From JAAGZL01 sp050291365 (GTDB lineage Bacteria > Pseudomonadota > Gammaproteobacteria > Chromatiales > Chromatiaceae), in the NCBI GenBank assembly GCA_050291365.1, contig JBNKJS010000016.1:1-64000 (forward strand): DNA of 64,000 nucleotides, written 5' to 3'. Made by a program: the position numbers and the translations under genes. Under the pieces are notes generated by a model that searched no databases, was not told where the DNA came from, and saw nothing but the letters and a program-made list of their open reading frames with translations. Below, one piece after another: positions 52,454-62,331 of the stretch. Numbering within the stretch: position 1 is the stretch's first letter; the number at the start of each line of letters is the position of its first letter.

Positions 52454-54151
52454 TCAAGCTACACCACTCTCCATCCAGACAATAGCCAGCACCAACAGCA
52501 GGATTCCGACCACAGCAAAAGCACTCTGAATCGGCTTTAACCGCATTATCACACCATACATCTGCCACTGGGTAAGATACTGAGCTGACTTAAGCAGAGG
52601 ATATAGATGAGCCACAATCTGCTCTTCAGGAAAGAGTGGCTGATTGGTCCTCAGCGTAATCACGACATTGCCAACCATGATATGGTTGGGGGAATAACGG
52701 ATGTATTCAGTTCTGGCCGCCGAGAAACGACCGCTGCCATCCACAGCGATCACCCTATCCCCCAGTATACCCAACCGTTGTCGGGTAAAACGGGAAACGA
52801 CATACAAGACCACCACCCAGGTAGCCGGCATAATCCCTATGGCCAGAAAAAACCCGAGGGGCAGTTCAACACCTATCAGCACCCAAATCAAAGGGATTAA
52901 AAGCAGGCATAAAGCTGCAAAGGCCCACATCAACATTTTCATCTTGCGGATGAATTTGGGATCGGGATCTATCCAAAGGATTCCTGGCGTCTCAGGAGTA
53001 AGCGCCAACGCTTCGGGATCGGCTAACGGTATATTTTGGTCTAAAGCCATCTCTTGGCGCAGCCCGATGACCACACCAACAACGAAGAGTATGCCAAACA
53101 GACCGAGAACGAGATACATCCACCGGTAATAACTCTCTTTGCTCTGCGCCAGCTCCTGTACCCTCTCATCCAGCAAGCTGGATTCAAAATCCGGCAGACG
53201 TTCTCCCGCGGACGAAAAACGGTAGATCCGCCCCGCATTAAGATCGTTTACCAACACATCTTCACGAAAAGGCAAAACGGAAAAAACATCTGCTGTTTCA
53301 GGTAGCTCCAGTTCGCCAAGCCGCTCCCCATCTTTACTGAAGCGCACCACGATACCGTTCGCCATATTCTTATCTGAGTTCACCACCCAAAACTGCTCTT
53401 CCACCTCCATCACTCCCGACGTCCAGATATTACCACGCAGACTGGTCCCCACCTCAGCGGCAAGGAAACCCTGGACGGTTCTTTTAAAACCAGCATCTTC
53501 CACTTTGAACACTGCGATCTCATGACGATTGGCGTTGGCCACATAGGCCAGACCATCACGATAGATAACCTGGTTTGGAAATTTAAGCCCCTGTTTCGTT
53601 TGCGCCATCTGATCTCCCGTTGAAGAGATCAAAAGCAGGCGATGACGGGAAGAGTCGGCTACCAACACCTGATCTGTTTCCCAGTCGACCGTCAGAAAGA
53701 AACTCTGATTAAGATTATAGTTAGTGTCACCAAAGGGGACACAGGCCATGGCGGTAAGGTCGCAGCGGAACAACCCACCTCTTGCGGTTTCCAGGCCGGT
53801 TGGCTCCAGATTATCTCGACGAAAAAACTGCCGTATCTTATCGGATAAACTACGTTCATCCGCACCGATCCTAAGCAGCAGATCGCCATTACTAAAGAAT
53901 GCAAAATCACCAATAACATCCTTCACCCCCAACTCTTTCAGGTCAATGCGGCGAATAGGCCGGCCTGCCCCATCATGCTCGAAAAGGTCTGTACCAAGCA
54001 TGATATAGAGACCACCATAGGGTGATGTGTGCATATGTGTAAGGGTAGGCACCCCCACAGCAGCACTGCGTAGCGAAAAAATAGTCCACAACATAGCGCC
54101 AAACATCAGCAAGAGTAGCACGCTTGTAACTGGAGAAAGTTCTTTACGCAT
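52454..54151 (-). CDS. Membrane-anchored NHL/beta-propeller-like protein, function unknown
   Basis: The 565-residue protein begins with one TM helix (about 8-28) and a large periplasmic domain of repeated strands typical of an NHL or SMP-30-like propeller (segments DVIGDFAFFSNGDLLLRIG, DQVLVADSSRHRLLLIS and LAYVANANRHEIAVF). A second TM helix lies near 338-360, followed by two more near 402-450 and one at the C-terminus. Similar architectures of sensing propellers occur, but I do not recognise this protein. It lies 46 bases downstream of a thioesterase-like gene on the same strand. Confidence 0.75.
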   Translation of the reverse strand: MRKELSPVTSVLLLLMFGAMLWTIFSLRSAAVGVPTLTHMHTSPYGGLYIMLGTDLFEHDGAGRPIRRIDLKELGVKDVIGDFAFFSNGDLLLRIGADERSLSDKIRQFFRRDNLEPTGLETARGGLFRCDLTAMACVPFGDTNYNLNQSFFLTVDWETDQVLVADSSRHRLLLISSTGDQMAQTKQGLKFPNQVIYRDGLAYVANANRHEIAVFKVEDAGFKRTVQGFLAAEVGTSLRGNIWTSGVMEVEEQFWVVNSDKNMANGIVVRFSKDGERLGELELPETADVFSVLPFREDVLVNDLNAGRIYRFSSAGERLPDFESSLLDERVQELAQSKESYYRWMYLVLGLFGILFVVGVVIGLRQEMALDQNIPLADPEALALTPETPGILWIDPDPKFIRKMKMLMWAFAALCLLLIPLIWVLIGVELPLGFFLAIGIMPATWVVVLYVVSRFTRQRLGILGDRVIAVDGSGRFSAARTEYIRYSPNHIMVGNVVITLRTNQPLFPEEQIVAHLYPLLKSAQYLTQWQMYGVIMRLKPIQSAFAVVGILLLVLAIVWMESGVA

Positions 54152-54197
54152 TGATCACCATCCTATAATCAGAGAATTCCCTGGGCAGTATATCTAT

Positions 54198-54647
54198 TTA
54201 TTTTTCTAAAATAATTGCCACATAAGTGCCGTTATGATCGCCACCGTTATTGTTGAGACTTTTGATTTGAGATTTTACAGAAATCCTTGCCTTACCATGT
54301 CTTTTTAATGTTTTTAAAAATCTTGCCCATTCACTATCCTCTGGCATAGTACATATTGCCCTGAAATCACCATCAACGGGCTCAATGAAGTCAAAGGAAC
54401 TGTGTTGGATTACCAGCCTGGCGTTAAGCCCACTCTCTTTAAGCTTAATAAACAACAGTGCCCAGCCAGATAAAATGCCCAGCGCAGACATACTACCGCC
54501 AAATGCACTGTTTCTGTGATTTAGATTTGGCTCTAACGGCGCAGATATTTCAATTTTACGACCATCATAGTGAGTAACAACCGCACCCAAATGTGCGGTT
54601 AGGGGTATATGCTTATGTATATATGAAGTTAGCTCTGATTTGTTCAT
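54198..54647 (-). CDS. YiiD C-terminal-type putative thioesterase (hot-dog fold)
   Basis: The 149-residue product has a hot-dog pattern with NHRNSAFGGSMSALGILSGW near 41-60, the landmark of the YiiD_C thioesterase group (TIGR02447 type). The C-terminal strands read KHGKARISVKSQIK-like. Substrate is unknown. It lies upstream of the beta-propeller gene on the same strand and 243 bases downstream of the PAS-GGDEF-EAL gene. Base composition is slightly AT-rich compared with its neighbours. Confidence 0.85.
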   Translation of the reverse strand: MNKSELTSYIHKHIPLTAHLGAVVTHYDGRKIEISAPLEPNLNHRNSAFGGSMSALGILSGWALLFIKLKESGLNARLVIQHSSFDFIEPVDGDFRAICTMPEDSEWARFLKTLKRHGKARISVKSQIKSLNNNGGDHNGTYVAIILEK

Positions 54648-54890
54648 TGTTGTTTTTTGAGTTCCTTTCTCTGGCCTTTTTTAAATCAATCGACAACTCA
54701 CCACATACTACTTCAACAATACCGCTCTCTGAAACGGGTTTCTTCGCCACCACCATCCATTCGTAGATTCAACTTGCTAGTGCAACAGGTGAGTTTAACC
54801 GGTATTAATGATCAGTTGGATAGAGATGGCACCATTGATCAGACCGCCCATGTCAATGCGGCCGTCCCATTCTGAAACTGATGACACTAA

Positions 54891-57728
54891 CTAAGAACCG
54901 GACCTAGCGGCCAGAGCCTGCTTCTCCAGCATCCCCGTAATCTCATCCGCCGGAACAGGACGACTAAACAGATAACCCTGAGCCATCTCGCAGCCCTGTG
55001 CAACCAGATGGGAGAGCTGCTCTTCGGTCTCGACACCTTCCGCAATAACATGCAGGCCCAAACCGTGAGCCATGGCAATGGCGGCGTTCACTAGTTCTCT
55101 ATCGGCAGGATCTTCCGTTATGTCGCTGACGAAACTGCGGTCAACCTTCAATGCCTCAAAAGGGTAATTGCGAAGATAACTGAGCGAGGAGTAACCGGTC
55201 CCGAAGTCATCCATTACAATACCAACCCCCAACCTGTTAAGCGCTTTCAGGGTCTCGTCAATATAGGCATGACCACTCATCAAAACACCTTCTGTCACTT
55301 CAAGTTCAATGTCAGCACTGTTGAGATCAAGCTCATCCAAGGCATCTTCTATGGTTTGCGCAAAGCTGGGATCACGAAACTGACGGGGAGAGACATTGAT
55401 TGCGACCTTAACAGCAATGTTCAACACTTTCCGCCATGTCTTAACCTGCAACATGGCCTCACGAACCACATAGTGTCCGATGGTCACAATCTGTCCGGTC
55501 TGCTCCATGATGGGAATAAACTCATCTGGACTGATCTCACCTAACGTAGAGTTATTCCAGCGCAGCAATGCCTCAACCGCCACAATGTCTCGAGTAACTG
55601 CATCCAAAATTGGCTGAAAGTGAAGTTTGAATTCCTCCCGTTCCAGCGCCCCTTGCAGATACTCCTCAAGCTGCAGACGCCGAGAAACGCCCTGGTTCAT
55701 GGCCTCAGTAAAATAGTTATAGGTGTTGCGTCCCTGCTCTTTGGAATGGTACATGGCAGTATCTGCATTCCGTAATAGCTCCGCCGGCGTTTCTCCATCG
55801 TCGGGGTAGATAGAGATGCCGATACTCACCGTAAGAATGAGCTCGCGTCCATCCAGCAGGAACGGTTTCCTGAAACCTGCAAGCAGCTTCTCCGCAACCG
55901 GATAAACCTCATCCAGAGTCGAGATGTTGCCCAAAAGCACAACAAATTCGTCGCCGCCCAAACGGCTGACTGTGTCATCAACCCGCACTGACGCTTGCAG
56001 CCGCTCGGCCGCCTGAATAAGGAGCTTGTCTCCCACCTCATGACTCATGGAGTCGTTGATCTTTTTAAAATCGTCCAGATCAAGAAATAGTACCGCCGCG
56101 AGGACGTCCTTGCGTTGCGCCTCTTTAATCAGCTGAGAAAGGCGATCCAAAGAGAGGAAGCGATTCGGCAGCGCAGTGAGACTATCATAATTGGCCTGAT
56201 GAATAATCTTCTCCTGCTGCTGCTTCTGCAAGGAGATATCTTCTTTCACCGCCAGATAGTGAGTTACATCACCAGCCTCATCCAGCACTGGAGCTATATA
56301 GGCCCGCTCCCAGAACAGTGTGCCATCTTTTTTGCGATTCTGCAGTTCGCCCTGCCAATGGCGACCGGAGGTAATTACATCCCAAAGCTCTCTGAAATGG
56401 GAGGCTGGCGTGTCTTCTGGTTTCAGGACTTTTGGATTCTTACCAATGACCTCTGCGGCTGTGTAACCAGTAGACTCTACAAATGCCTGGTTAACATACT
56501 CAATAGTGCCTTGGGTGTCGGTCATAACCACAGAAACCGGGCTCTGCTCTACCGCCTGCAACAACGTTCGGATACGCTTTTCATCCTGTTTGCGTGAACT
56601 GACATCATGAAAACTAACCACGGCACCCACAACCTCACCGTCACGATAGACCGGGTTGCTGGAGTACTCCACAGGAAAGGAGGAGTTGTCTTTGCGCCAA
56701 AAAATATCATTCTCAATGAAGACCAGGTTTCCTTCTTTCAATACCTTGAACACAGGGCAGTCTGATTCGTGATGGTGCGAACCATCACTTTTTGTGTGGT
56801 GGATCAGCCCGTGATTACCACGATTTATCAGTTCATCTGCCTGGTAGCCCAGCATCTTACATGCAGCTGGATTTACGAAGGTGGTATTGCCCTGAGTATC
56901 AACTCCAAATATGCCTTCCACTGTGGTATCCAACAACAGTTGCAGTTGGTCTTCCGCCTGTTCCCGCCTTGCAATAACCCTTCCGACCCTCGATAAAGTA
57001 ATGATCAAAAGATAGGCCGCCATACCTAAGGCAATTATTACCATAGGCAGACTGAACTTATCATACAGGCTCTCCGCCCGCTTCAACTCTGCGCTAAGAA
57101 AAACGATACGTTGCTGGCTGTCATAGAGAATTCTTGCCGCATTCTCCTGTGTGCGCTGTAGAACAGTGTCGATGGTCTTTATCAGGTTGCTGATTCTATC
57201 CTGATAATGGCCAGCATAAATCCTATTTGAGGAGATCTTTGATCGAACAGCCTCGTATAATGCGTACGAATCTTGATCTAGTTTTTCTATAGCCGGCCCT
57301 AACTCAAGGACCTCAAGGACATACCCTTCATCGGCTGGCTTCTCATAAGATGCGACCAGATCCATGATATTCTTTCCCGGAATGTTCGTGGCAATCACAT
57401 CTCTAAACACCCCCCCATCACGCAGCACCGACAGGCCATTTTTAATCACCTTGATATTAGTATCGAATCGTTTTCTGAGGATGTTGAGCTCTACTTGACT
57501 ATCCAGTGTGCTAAGTTTGAATAGCGTAGCCTTGGCGGCAAAGAGTTGCTGGTAGATGGAAATACCTATGTCTTGACGAGCCAGCTGGTTGTTCAGACGA
57601 TATTCAATCGATTCGCTCTTGGCGCGAAGGATAAAATGGAGAAGGGCAAGTATCAAAACGATGGCAATGATAGAGAATGCCAGGCCGATGATTTGTCGTT
57701 GAATTGGATGCTCGGCGAGTTTCGCCAT
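54891..57728 (-). CDS. PAS-PAS-GGDEF-EAL c-di-GMP enzyme with a membrane-bound sensor region
   Basis: It probably makes and/or breaks c-di-GMP in response to a periplasmic signal. The 945-residue form from ATG 57728 has TM helices near 15-35 and 230-250 bounding a helical periplasmic sensor. Then come two PAS domains (about 255-505), a GGDEF domain with intact RLGGDEF and an RxxD inhibitory site five residues before it (RVDD), and an EAL domain with intact EALLRW and DDFGTGYSSL. Both active sites thus look complete. The open frame begins with a TTG that overlaps the upstream binding-protein stop. The ATG gives the TM helix a normal N-terminus. Co-transcription with that gene is likely. Confidence 0.93.
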   Translation of the reverse strand: MAKLAEHPIQRQIIGLAFSIIAIVLILALLHFILRAKSESIEYRLNNQLARQDIGISIYQQLFAAKATLFKLSTLDSQVELNILRKRFDTNIKVIKNGLSVLRDGGVFRDVIATNIPGKNIMDLVASYEKPADEGYVLEVLELGPAIEKLDQDSYALYEAVRSKISSNRIYAGHYQDRISNLIKTIDTVLQRTQENAARILYDSQQRIVFLSAELKRAESLYDKFSLPMVIIALGMAAYLLIITLSRVGRVIARREQAEDQLQLLLDTTVEGIFGVDTQGNTTFVNPAACKMLGYQADELINRGNHGLIHHTKSDGSHHHESDCPVFKVLKEGNLVFIENDIFWRKDNSSFPVEYSSNPVYRDGEVVGAVVSFHDVSSRKQDEKRIRTLLQAVEQSPVSVVMTDTQGTIEYVNQAFVESTGYTAAEVIGKNPKVLKPEDTPASHFRELWDVITSGRHWQGELQNRKKDGTLFWERAYIAPVLDEAGDVTHYLAVKEDISLQKQQQEKIIHQANYDSLTALPNRFLSLDRLSQLIKEAQRKDVLAAVLFLDLDDFKKINDSMSHEVGDKLLIQAAERLQASVRVDDTVSRLGGDEFVVLLGNISTLDEVYPVAEKLLAGFRKPFLLDGRELILTVSIGISIYPDDGETPAELLRNADTAMYHSKEQGRNTYNYFTEAMNQGVSRRLQLEEYLQGALEREEFKLHFQPILDAVTRDIVAVEALLRWNNSTLGEISPDEFIPIMEQTGQIVTIGHYVVREAMLQVKTWRKVLNIAVKVAINVSPRQFRDPSFAQTIEDALDELDLNSADIELEVTEGVLMSGHAYIDETLKALNRLGVGIVMDDFGTGYSSLSYLRNYPFEALKVDRSFVSDITEDPADRELVNAAIAMAHGLGLHVIAEGVETEEQLSHLVAQGCEMAQGYLFSRPVPADEITGMLEKQALAARSGS

Positions 57729-57739
57729 AATTATTTTAC

Positions 57740-58537
57740 TCAATCAATATGGTAGAGCCCATAACGGTCAAAGATTTGCTGCCCTTCCGGCGATGCTGCG
57801 TAATTCATAAATTTATTCGCGATATCCGGATATTTAGAAGTAGCAAGCAAACCAAGAACCAGGCGCTTTTTCTTTGCCAGCCTCCCATCGATAGGAATGG
57901 AGTCTATATAGGGCGCATTCTCTTCCCAGGTGGATGTGGCATGCCAGTTGACAACCAAGTCAGCTTCGCCCTTTTTCAGCACCTCAACCAGCCGCTTAGA
58001 GTCGGTGGTCATCTCTTTTACATTGCCCATAACTTGGTCGAACATATTGGCAGTAGTGAGTATCTTTTTTGTCTCTTTTCCGATGCTGCCACTACTGGGA
58101 TTGCCAATCACAACATAGAGATCAGGGTTCTTCAATGCATCCAGACTCGCCGGAATCGACTTGGGATTACCCTCCCTCACCATCATCGCTGCCTTGTTGT
58201 ATCCAACATGGGCCGAACGTAATACCAGACCCTCTGATTTTGCCTGCTGGATGTAGGATTCTGAACCAGGCAGGTAGAGATCCCCAATCCTATTAAACTT
58301 TATGGAATTTAGCAGATTCCCGGAGCCACCCTTCAAGATTGATATTTTAACGTCTTCACGCTGCTCAATAATTGATGCTATCTGCGACACCGGTTGAATC
58401 ATGGTGATGCCACAATACACCAGGAGCTCTTTTTTGGGTTTAGGTTGTTCCGGATCAAGAAGTATAGAATAGAGGGAGAAAGTGGCTAGGCATAACAGCC
58501 CGAGGATGAAGAATGATGTTATCGCTCTTATATTCAT
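57740..58537 (-). CDS. Periplasmic substrate-binding protein (ModA-like), likely sensor partner of the GGDEF-EAL protein
   Basis: The 265-residue product has an uncleaved or cleaved N-terminal hydrophobic segment (about 8-28) and a type 2 periplasmic-binding fold. Landmarks are LLVYCGITMIQPVSQIA, LKGGSGNLLNSIKFNRIGDLYL and FMNYAASPEGQQIFDRYG. The GGSGNLL segment resembles molybdate- or sulfate-type oxyanion binders. No ABC permease or ATPase is adjacent. Instead a membrane-bound PAS-GGDEF-EAL gene follows with 11 bases between stop and ATG. Inference: it reports ligand to the c-di-GMP enzyme rather than feeding a transporter. Ligand unknown. Confidence 0.88.
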   Translation of the reverse strand: MNIRAITSFFILGLLCLATFSLYSILLDPEQPKPKKELLVYCGITMIQPVSQIASIIEQREDVKISILKGGSGNLLNSIKFNRIGDLYLPGSESYIQQAKSEGLVLRSAHVGYNKAAMMVREGNPKSIPASLDALKNPDLYVVIGNPSSGSIGKETKKILTTANMFDQVMGNVKEMTTDSKRLVEVLKKGEADLVVNWHATSTWEENAPYIDSIPIDGRLAKKKRLVLGLLATSKYPDIANKFMNYAASPEGQQIFDRYGLYHID

Positions 58538-58674
58538 GCCAGATTACTTTTTTTATGACAGATCCTTTGTGTACGACGGGATCTATCCCTCTGGCCCCAC
58601 TACTCCCCATATTTAACCCTGAGTAATCCCTATTTGCAATATTATATAATCAGGCGATAAAAAGAATCTATGAA

Positions 58675-59805
58675 CTAGTTTCCTTCTTTGCAGAAAAAAG
58701 GGGAAACCACCACCTGATTGCGCCCGTTCTCCTTAGCCATATACAGCGCCTTATCGGCACACTCAAGCATTCGTATCGATATCTCTTCCACGTCCTGCAC
58801 CCCATCATCACGCGGTTGTCCAAGCGTTGTCAGGCCTACAGAGATTGAAATAGACAGGTGGCCGTCGTTATAGGTATAGGCTTCCGCATTCACCGACATC
58901 CTCAGACGCTCGGCAATATCTTTTGCCCGCTCCAGCCCAGTGCCTGGCAAGGCAACCACGAACTCCTCACCACCATAGCGGGCAACAATATCGCAGGCTC
59001 TGACTTGCTTTTTGATAACCGATACCATGCGCGTTAATACCAAATCGCCCACACTGTGCCCGTAGGTATCGTTAACTTTTTTAAAGTAATCGACATCAAG
59101 AAACATACAGGATAAATCTTCCTGGTTGCGTAAACTACGGGCAATCTCGTCTTTAATGCGAAGATCAAAATAGCGCCGGTTGTACGCATGGGTAAGAGCA
59201 TCCTGATAACCTATTTCCTTAAGGCGCTGCTGGTTTAAACAGTTTTCTATAGCAACTGCCACCATAACAGATAACTTTTGTAGGAAATCGGTCGCGTGAC
59301 TACTCTGGTAGCGATCGTAATCGCCGCTTATTAGCAGCAATGCTCCGATGATATTACTAGCGCGGATTAATGGTAAGAATGCGGCACTCTGAAACTCTTC
59401 TGTATAGTCCAGTTTATCAACTATCCAGCTATAGTTTTCCAACGCCTCTGCCCCCAGCACAGGACAATTTGACAGACTCTGGATTTTTTCCTGGTCCGTT
59501 TCCGGATTAATGAAATGTAAATGCCTTTTCGAACGACGCCTTGCCCCTTCGTCACAGCCGAAAAAAAGGTGCTCTGCATCAGAGTCATAATCAACAATAC
59601 ACAGAACAACATCTTGCAATTGGAAACGTACCCGCAACTGGGTTAACAGCATATCTCTTAGCTGAGCAGGCGAACTGGACCCGATAATTTCAAATCCAAA
59701 TGAGTCAAATAACTCCTGTTTCTTTTCGTTTGCCCGAGCCTGCTTGAGAAGGCTATCCAACTTTCGGCGCAGCATGCGATTTTCTTTATTAATCATGTCG
59801 CCCAT
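58675..59805 (-). CDS. Cytoplasmic diguanylate cyclase with a DUF484/GAF-like sensor domain
   Basis: The 376-residue protein from ATG 59805 has no TM segment. A coiled-coil start (MINKENRMLRRKLDSLLKQ) leads into a GAF-like DUF484 domain (about 30-195) and a GGDEF domain with intact RYGGEEF. An RxxD site (RACD) lies five residues before GGEEF, so product inhibition is expected. The frame opens at a TTG two codons upstream; ATG is preferred, and another ATG lies at 59796. Upstream of the binding-protein gene by 138 bases on the same strand, it may belong to the same c-di-GMP unit. Confidence 0.93.
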   Translation of the reverse strand: MGDMINKENRMLRRKLDSLLKQARANEKKQELFDSFGFEIIGSSSPAQLRDMLLTQLRVRFQLQDVVLCIVDYDSDAEHLFFGCDEGARRRSKRHLHFINPETDQEKIQSLSNCPVLGAEALENYSWIVDKLDYTEEFQSAAFLPLIRASNIIGALLLISGDYDRYQSSHATDFLQKLSVMVAVAIENCLNQQRLKEIGYQDALTHAYNRRYFDLRIKDEIARSLRNQEDLSCMFLDVDYFKKVNDTYGHSVGDLVLTRMVSVIKKQVRACDIVARYGGEEFVVALPGTGLERAKDIAERLRMSVNAEAYTYNDGHLSISISVGLTTLGQPRDDGVQDVEEISIRMLECADKALYMAKENGRNQVVVSPFFCKEGN

Positions 59806-59971
59806 AGTCAATGTTTATATCAAATACTAAAGCCGAAAAAAAAGCGATAGATCAATTATTAAAAAACAGTGCAGCCTTTCCACGTTTAGAAACCATCCCA
59901 AGGGCTGATATTCTCTATATGCGTACGATCTCTTTATGCATCCCCATTGTAAGTATTTATCTCCTACCTAA

Positions 59972-61486
59972 CTATGAAGCGAAACCCCTACGTCTCACAA
60001 CCACCAACCCCAGCAACAGTGATGCCAATATCACCACACCCCAATTGCCGGCCATGGCATAGGGCGTACTACCTAACATTGGAATAATCTCACCCCTAAG
60101 CACATACTCCCTGTTGATTGGCGAGACAGAGATAAGTTGTCCTTTAGGGCCAATGAATGCAGATATGCCAGTATTGGTTCCGCGCAGTTGATAACGCCCG
60201 GTCTCTAAAGAGCGCATACGGGCAATTTGCAGATGTTGCGGCAGGGCAATGGAGTCACCAAACCAGGCATCGTTACTGACGTTTACCAGAAACTCCGCAT
60301 CCGGCATAGCCTGTATGATCTCCTCTCCGAAGGCGTCTTCGTAACAGATGGATACCCCAGCCTTGCGCCCTAGCACCTGTATCAGTGGCTGCGCTGCCTC
60401 CCCTGCGGAGAAACTGGACATGGGGATGCGCAAATAATCGATCAGCGGTTCCAGCAACCAGCGCATGGGCATGAACTCGCCAAACGGCACCAGATGCCTT
60501 TTAAAGTAGGCGTTACGTACCGAACCGAGAGAGCTGACGGAGTTAAAATAGCGCTCACCGCTATCTTCCCACACCGCAATACCAACCAGCAGGTCACTAC
60601 TATGCCTCTGCGCCTCTTGTTCCAGCCCCTTCCATAGATCCTCTTCCAGTTGATGGTAATAGTCCGGGATCGCCGTCTCTGGCCAGACGATCAGATCGCT
60701 ATCCCACTCCTGGCGCGTCAGCTTCAGATAGGCATCTATGGTCGGCTGCCTTGACTCGGGCTGCCACTTCAAACCCTGCACAACATTAGCCTGAATGATG
60801 CTGACCTTTATCCCATCACCAGATGGTCTGGTCCACTCTTTCTGGGTTAGGAGCCAACCACCACCCCATATAAAGCAAAGAATCAGTAGCGCTGGAACCC
60901 AGGCCCTCAGACTCTTCATCACCGCCACCAGGCAAGCCGCAGAGATCACCACCGCCAGACTCACGCCATAGACCCCAAGCAGGGGGGCATAACCTTGTAG
61001 GGGTGTTCCGATCTGGGAATAGCCCAGGGAGAGCCATGGGAATCCGGTCAAAAACCAGCCGCGCACCCACTCCAGCAGGACCCAAAGCGGCGCATAGAGT
61101 GCCAACTGAACTGGCCAGTCTGATGCGCCAGCGATGCGCTTGCCTAACCAGGCCAAAAGAGCATAGAACAGGGCAATACCTGCGGTGAAGGCCAGGGTGA
61201 TGATTATGGCCAGCAGATGCCCAACACCACCGAACTGATCGATACTGATGTGCAGCCAGAACACGCCTACACCTAACAGCCCCAGGCCAAAGGCCCACCC
61301 CAGACGAAAGGCCATAGGGGGATCAGAATCCAGTAACAGCAGGAGCAGAATGGCTGGACCCAACAGGGCTAGGTGATAGAGATCAAAAGGGGCAAAGGCA
61401 AATACCGTGACTGCGCCCGCGCTAAAGGCGATGAGGAGTTTTATTATTGATATAAGGCTTGGCATGCGTTGACAGCTATAGCTCAC
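59972..61486 (-). CDS. lnt: Apolipoprotein N-acyltransferase
   Basis: Lnt adds the third acyl chain to the N-terminal Cys of lipoproteins in the inner membrane. The 504-residue protein has about seven helices and a nitrilase-like periplasmic domain. The catalytic triad is visible: Glu in WPETAIPDYY, Lys in AYFKRHLVPFGEFMP, and Cys in GVSICYEDAFGE. The GTG at 61486 overlaps the corC stop (GTGA), so coupling is likely; an ATG at 61465 is the alternative. Order corC-lnt matches E. coli. Confidence 0.96.
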   Translation of the reverse strand: MSYSCQRMPSLISIIKLLIAFSAGAVTVFAFAPFDLYHLALLGPAILLLLLLDSDPPMAFRLGWAFGLGLLGVGVFWLHISIDQFGGVGHLLAIIITLAFTAGIALFYALLAWLGKRIAGASDWPVQLALYAPLWVLLEWVRGWFLTGFPWLSLGYSQIGTPLQGYAPLLGVYGVSLAVVISAACLVAVMKSLRAWVPALLILCFIWGGGWLLTQKEWTRPSGDGIKVSIIQANVVQGLKWQPESRQPTIDAYLKLTRQEWDSDLIVWPETAIPDYYHQLEEDLWKGLEQEAQRHSSDLLVGIAVWEDSGERYFNSVSSLGSVRNAYFKRHLVPFGEFMPMRWLLEPLIDYLRIPMSSFSAGEAAQPLIQVLGRKAGVSICYEDAFGEEIIQAMPDAEFLVNVSNDAWFGDSIALPQHLQIARMRSLETGRYQLRGTNTGISAFIGPKGQLISVSPINREYVLRGEIIPMLGSTPYAMAGNWGVVILASLLLGLVVVRRRGFAS

Positions 61487-62331
61487 TCATCCTTAGGCAG
61501 CAAACGCACCTCAAGCAGGTGTATGCGACGGCTATCCGCCCGCAATACCTTGAACTTGAATCGATCTATATCCACCCGCTCACCCCGCTTAGGCATATGA
61601 CCCAGGGCGTTAGTGACCAGTCCGGCCATAGTGTCGAACTCGTCTGCGTCCAGATCCACATCAAAGTATTCATTGAAGTCGTCAATGGGGGTGTGGGCCT
61701 TAATAGTAAATTCGGTTTCGCTGCGTTTCAGGATGACGGATTGATCATCAAAGTCATGCTCATCCTCGATCTCGCCCACGATCTGTTCCAGCACATCCTC
61801 AATGGTCACCAACCCGGCCGCGTCCCCGTACTCATCCACCACTATGGCCATGTGGTTGCGGTTGGCGCGGAACTCATTTAGCAGCACATTGAGGCGTTTA
61901 CTCTCCGGCACAAACACGGCAGCACGCAGCAGGTCCCGCACATAGAAACGTTTGGCCTGATCGCCGCAGTAGGCCAGCAGGTCTTTGGCCAACAGAATAC
62001 CTATGACCTCACTGCGATCATCATCTATCACCGGAAATCTGGAGTGGGCGGAGTCTATGACAATGGGCAGGATCTTATCCAGCGGATCTTCCCTATTGAT
62101 TACCGTCATCTGGGCCCGAGGAATCATGATGTCACGCACCCGCAGTTCTGAGACCTGCAGCACCCCTTCCATCATGGAGAGGGCCTCTGAATCCAGAAGG
62201 TGTTGTGCCTTTGCCTCTTTTAATAGAGCAATCAGCTGCTCACGATTTTCCGGTCCTTCATTGAATACTCGGGCCAGCCTTTTCAGCCATGGTTTTAGGT
62301 TAAAACTATTGCCAGGTTCGTCGTTACTCAT
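61483..62331 (-). CDS. corC: CorC/YbeX-type CBS-domain protein
   Basis: The protein has 282 residues from ATG 62331. It has a paired CBS domain with the landmark VRDIMIPRAQM near 64-74 and a C-terminal CorC/HlyC domain with VVDEYGDAAGLVTIEDVLEQIVGEI. The family is linked to magnesium and cobalt efflux and ribosome maturation; function is not settled. AAGGA precedes the ATG, and the start overlaps the ybeY stop by 8 bp. Confidence 0.95.
   Translation of the reverse strand: MSNDEPGNSFNLKPWLKRLARVFNEGPENREQLIALLKEAKAQHLLDSEALSMMEGVLQVSELRVRDIMIPRAQMTVINREDPLDKILPIVIDSAHSRFPVIDDDRSEVIGILLAKDLLAYCGDQAKRFYVRDLLRAAVFVPESKRLNVLLNEFRANRNHMAIVVDEYGDAAGLVTIEDVLEQIVGEIEDEHDFDDQSVILKRSETEFTIKAHTPIDDFNEYFDVDLDADEFDTMAGLVTNALGHMPKRGERVDIDRFKFKVLRADSRRIHLLEVRLLPKDE

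Noticed and set aside
54657..54875. 72-codon plus-strand frame between the thioesterase-like and PAS-GGDEF-EAL genes
   Set aside because: No ribosome site, no domain, and odd composition; the gap more likely holds the promoter of the thioesterase-like gene.
59811..60062. 83-codon plus-strand frame upstream of the diguanylate cyclase
   Set aside because: It overlaps the 3' end of lnt and lacks any recognisable feature.
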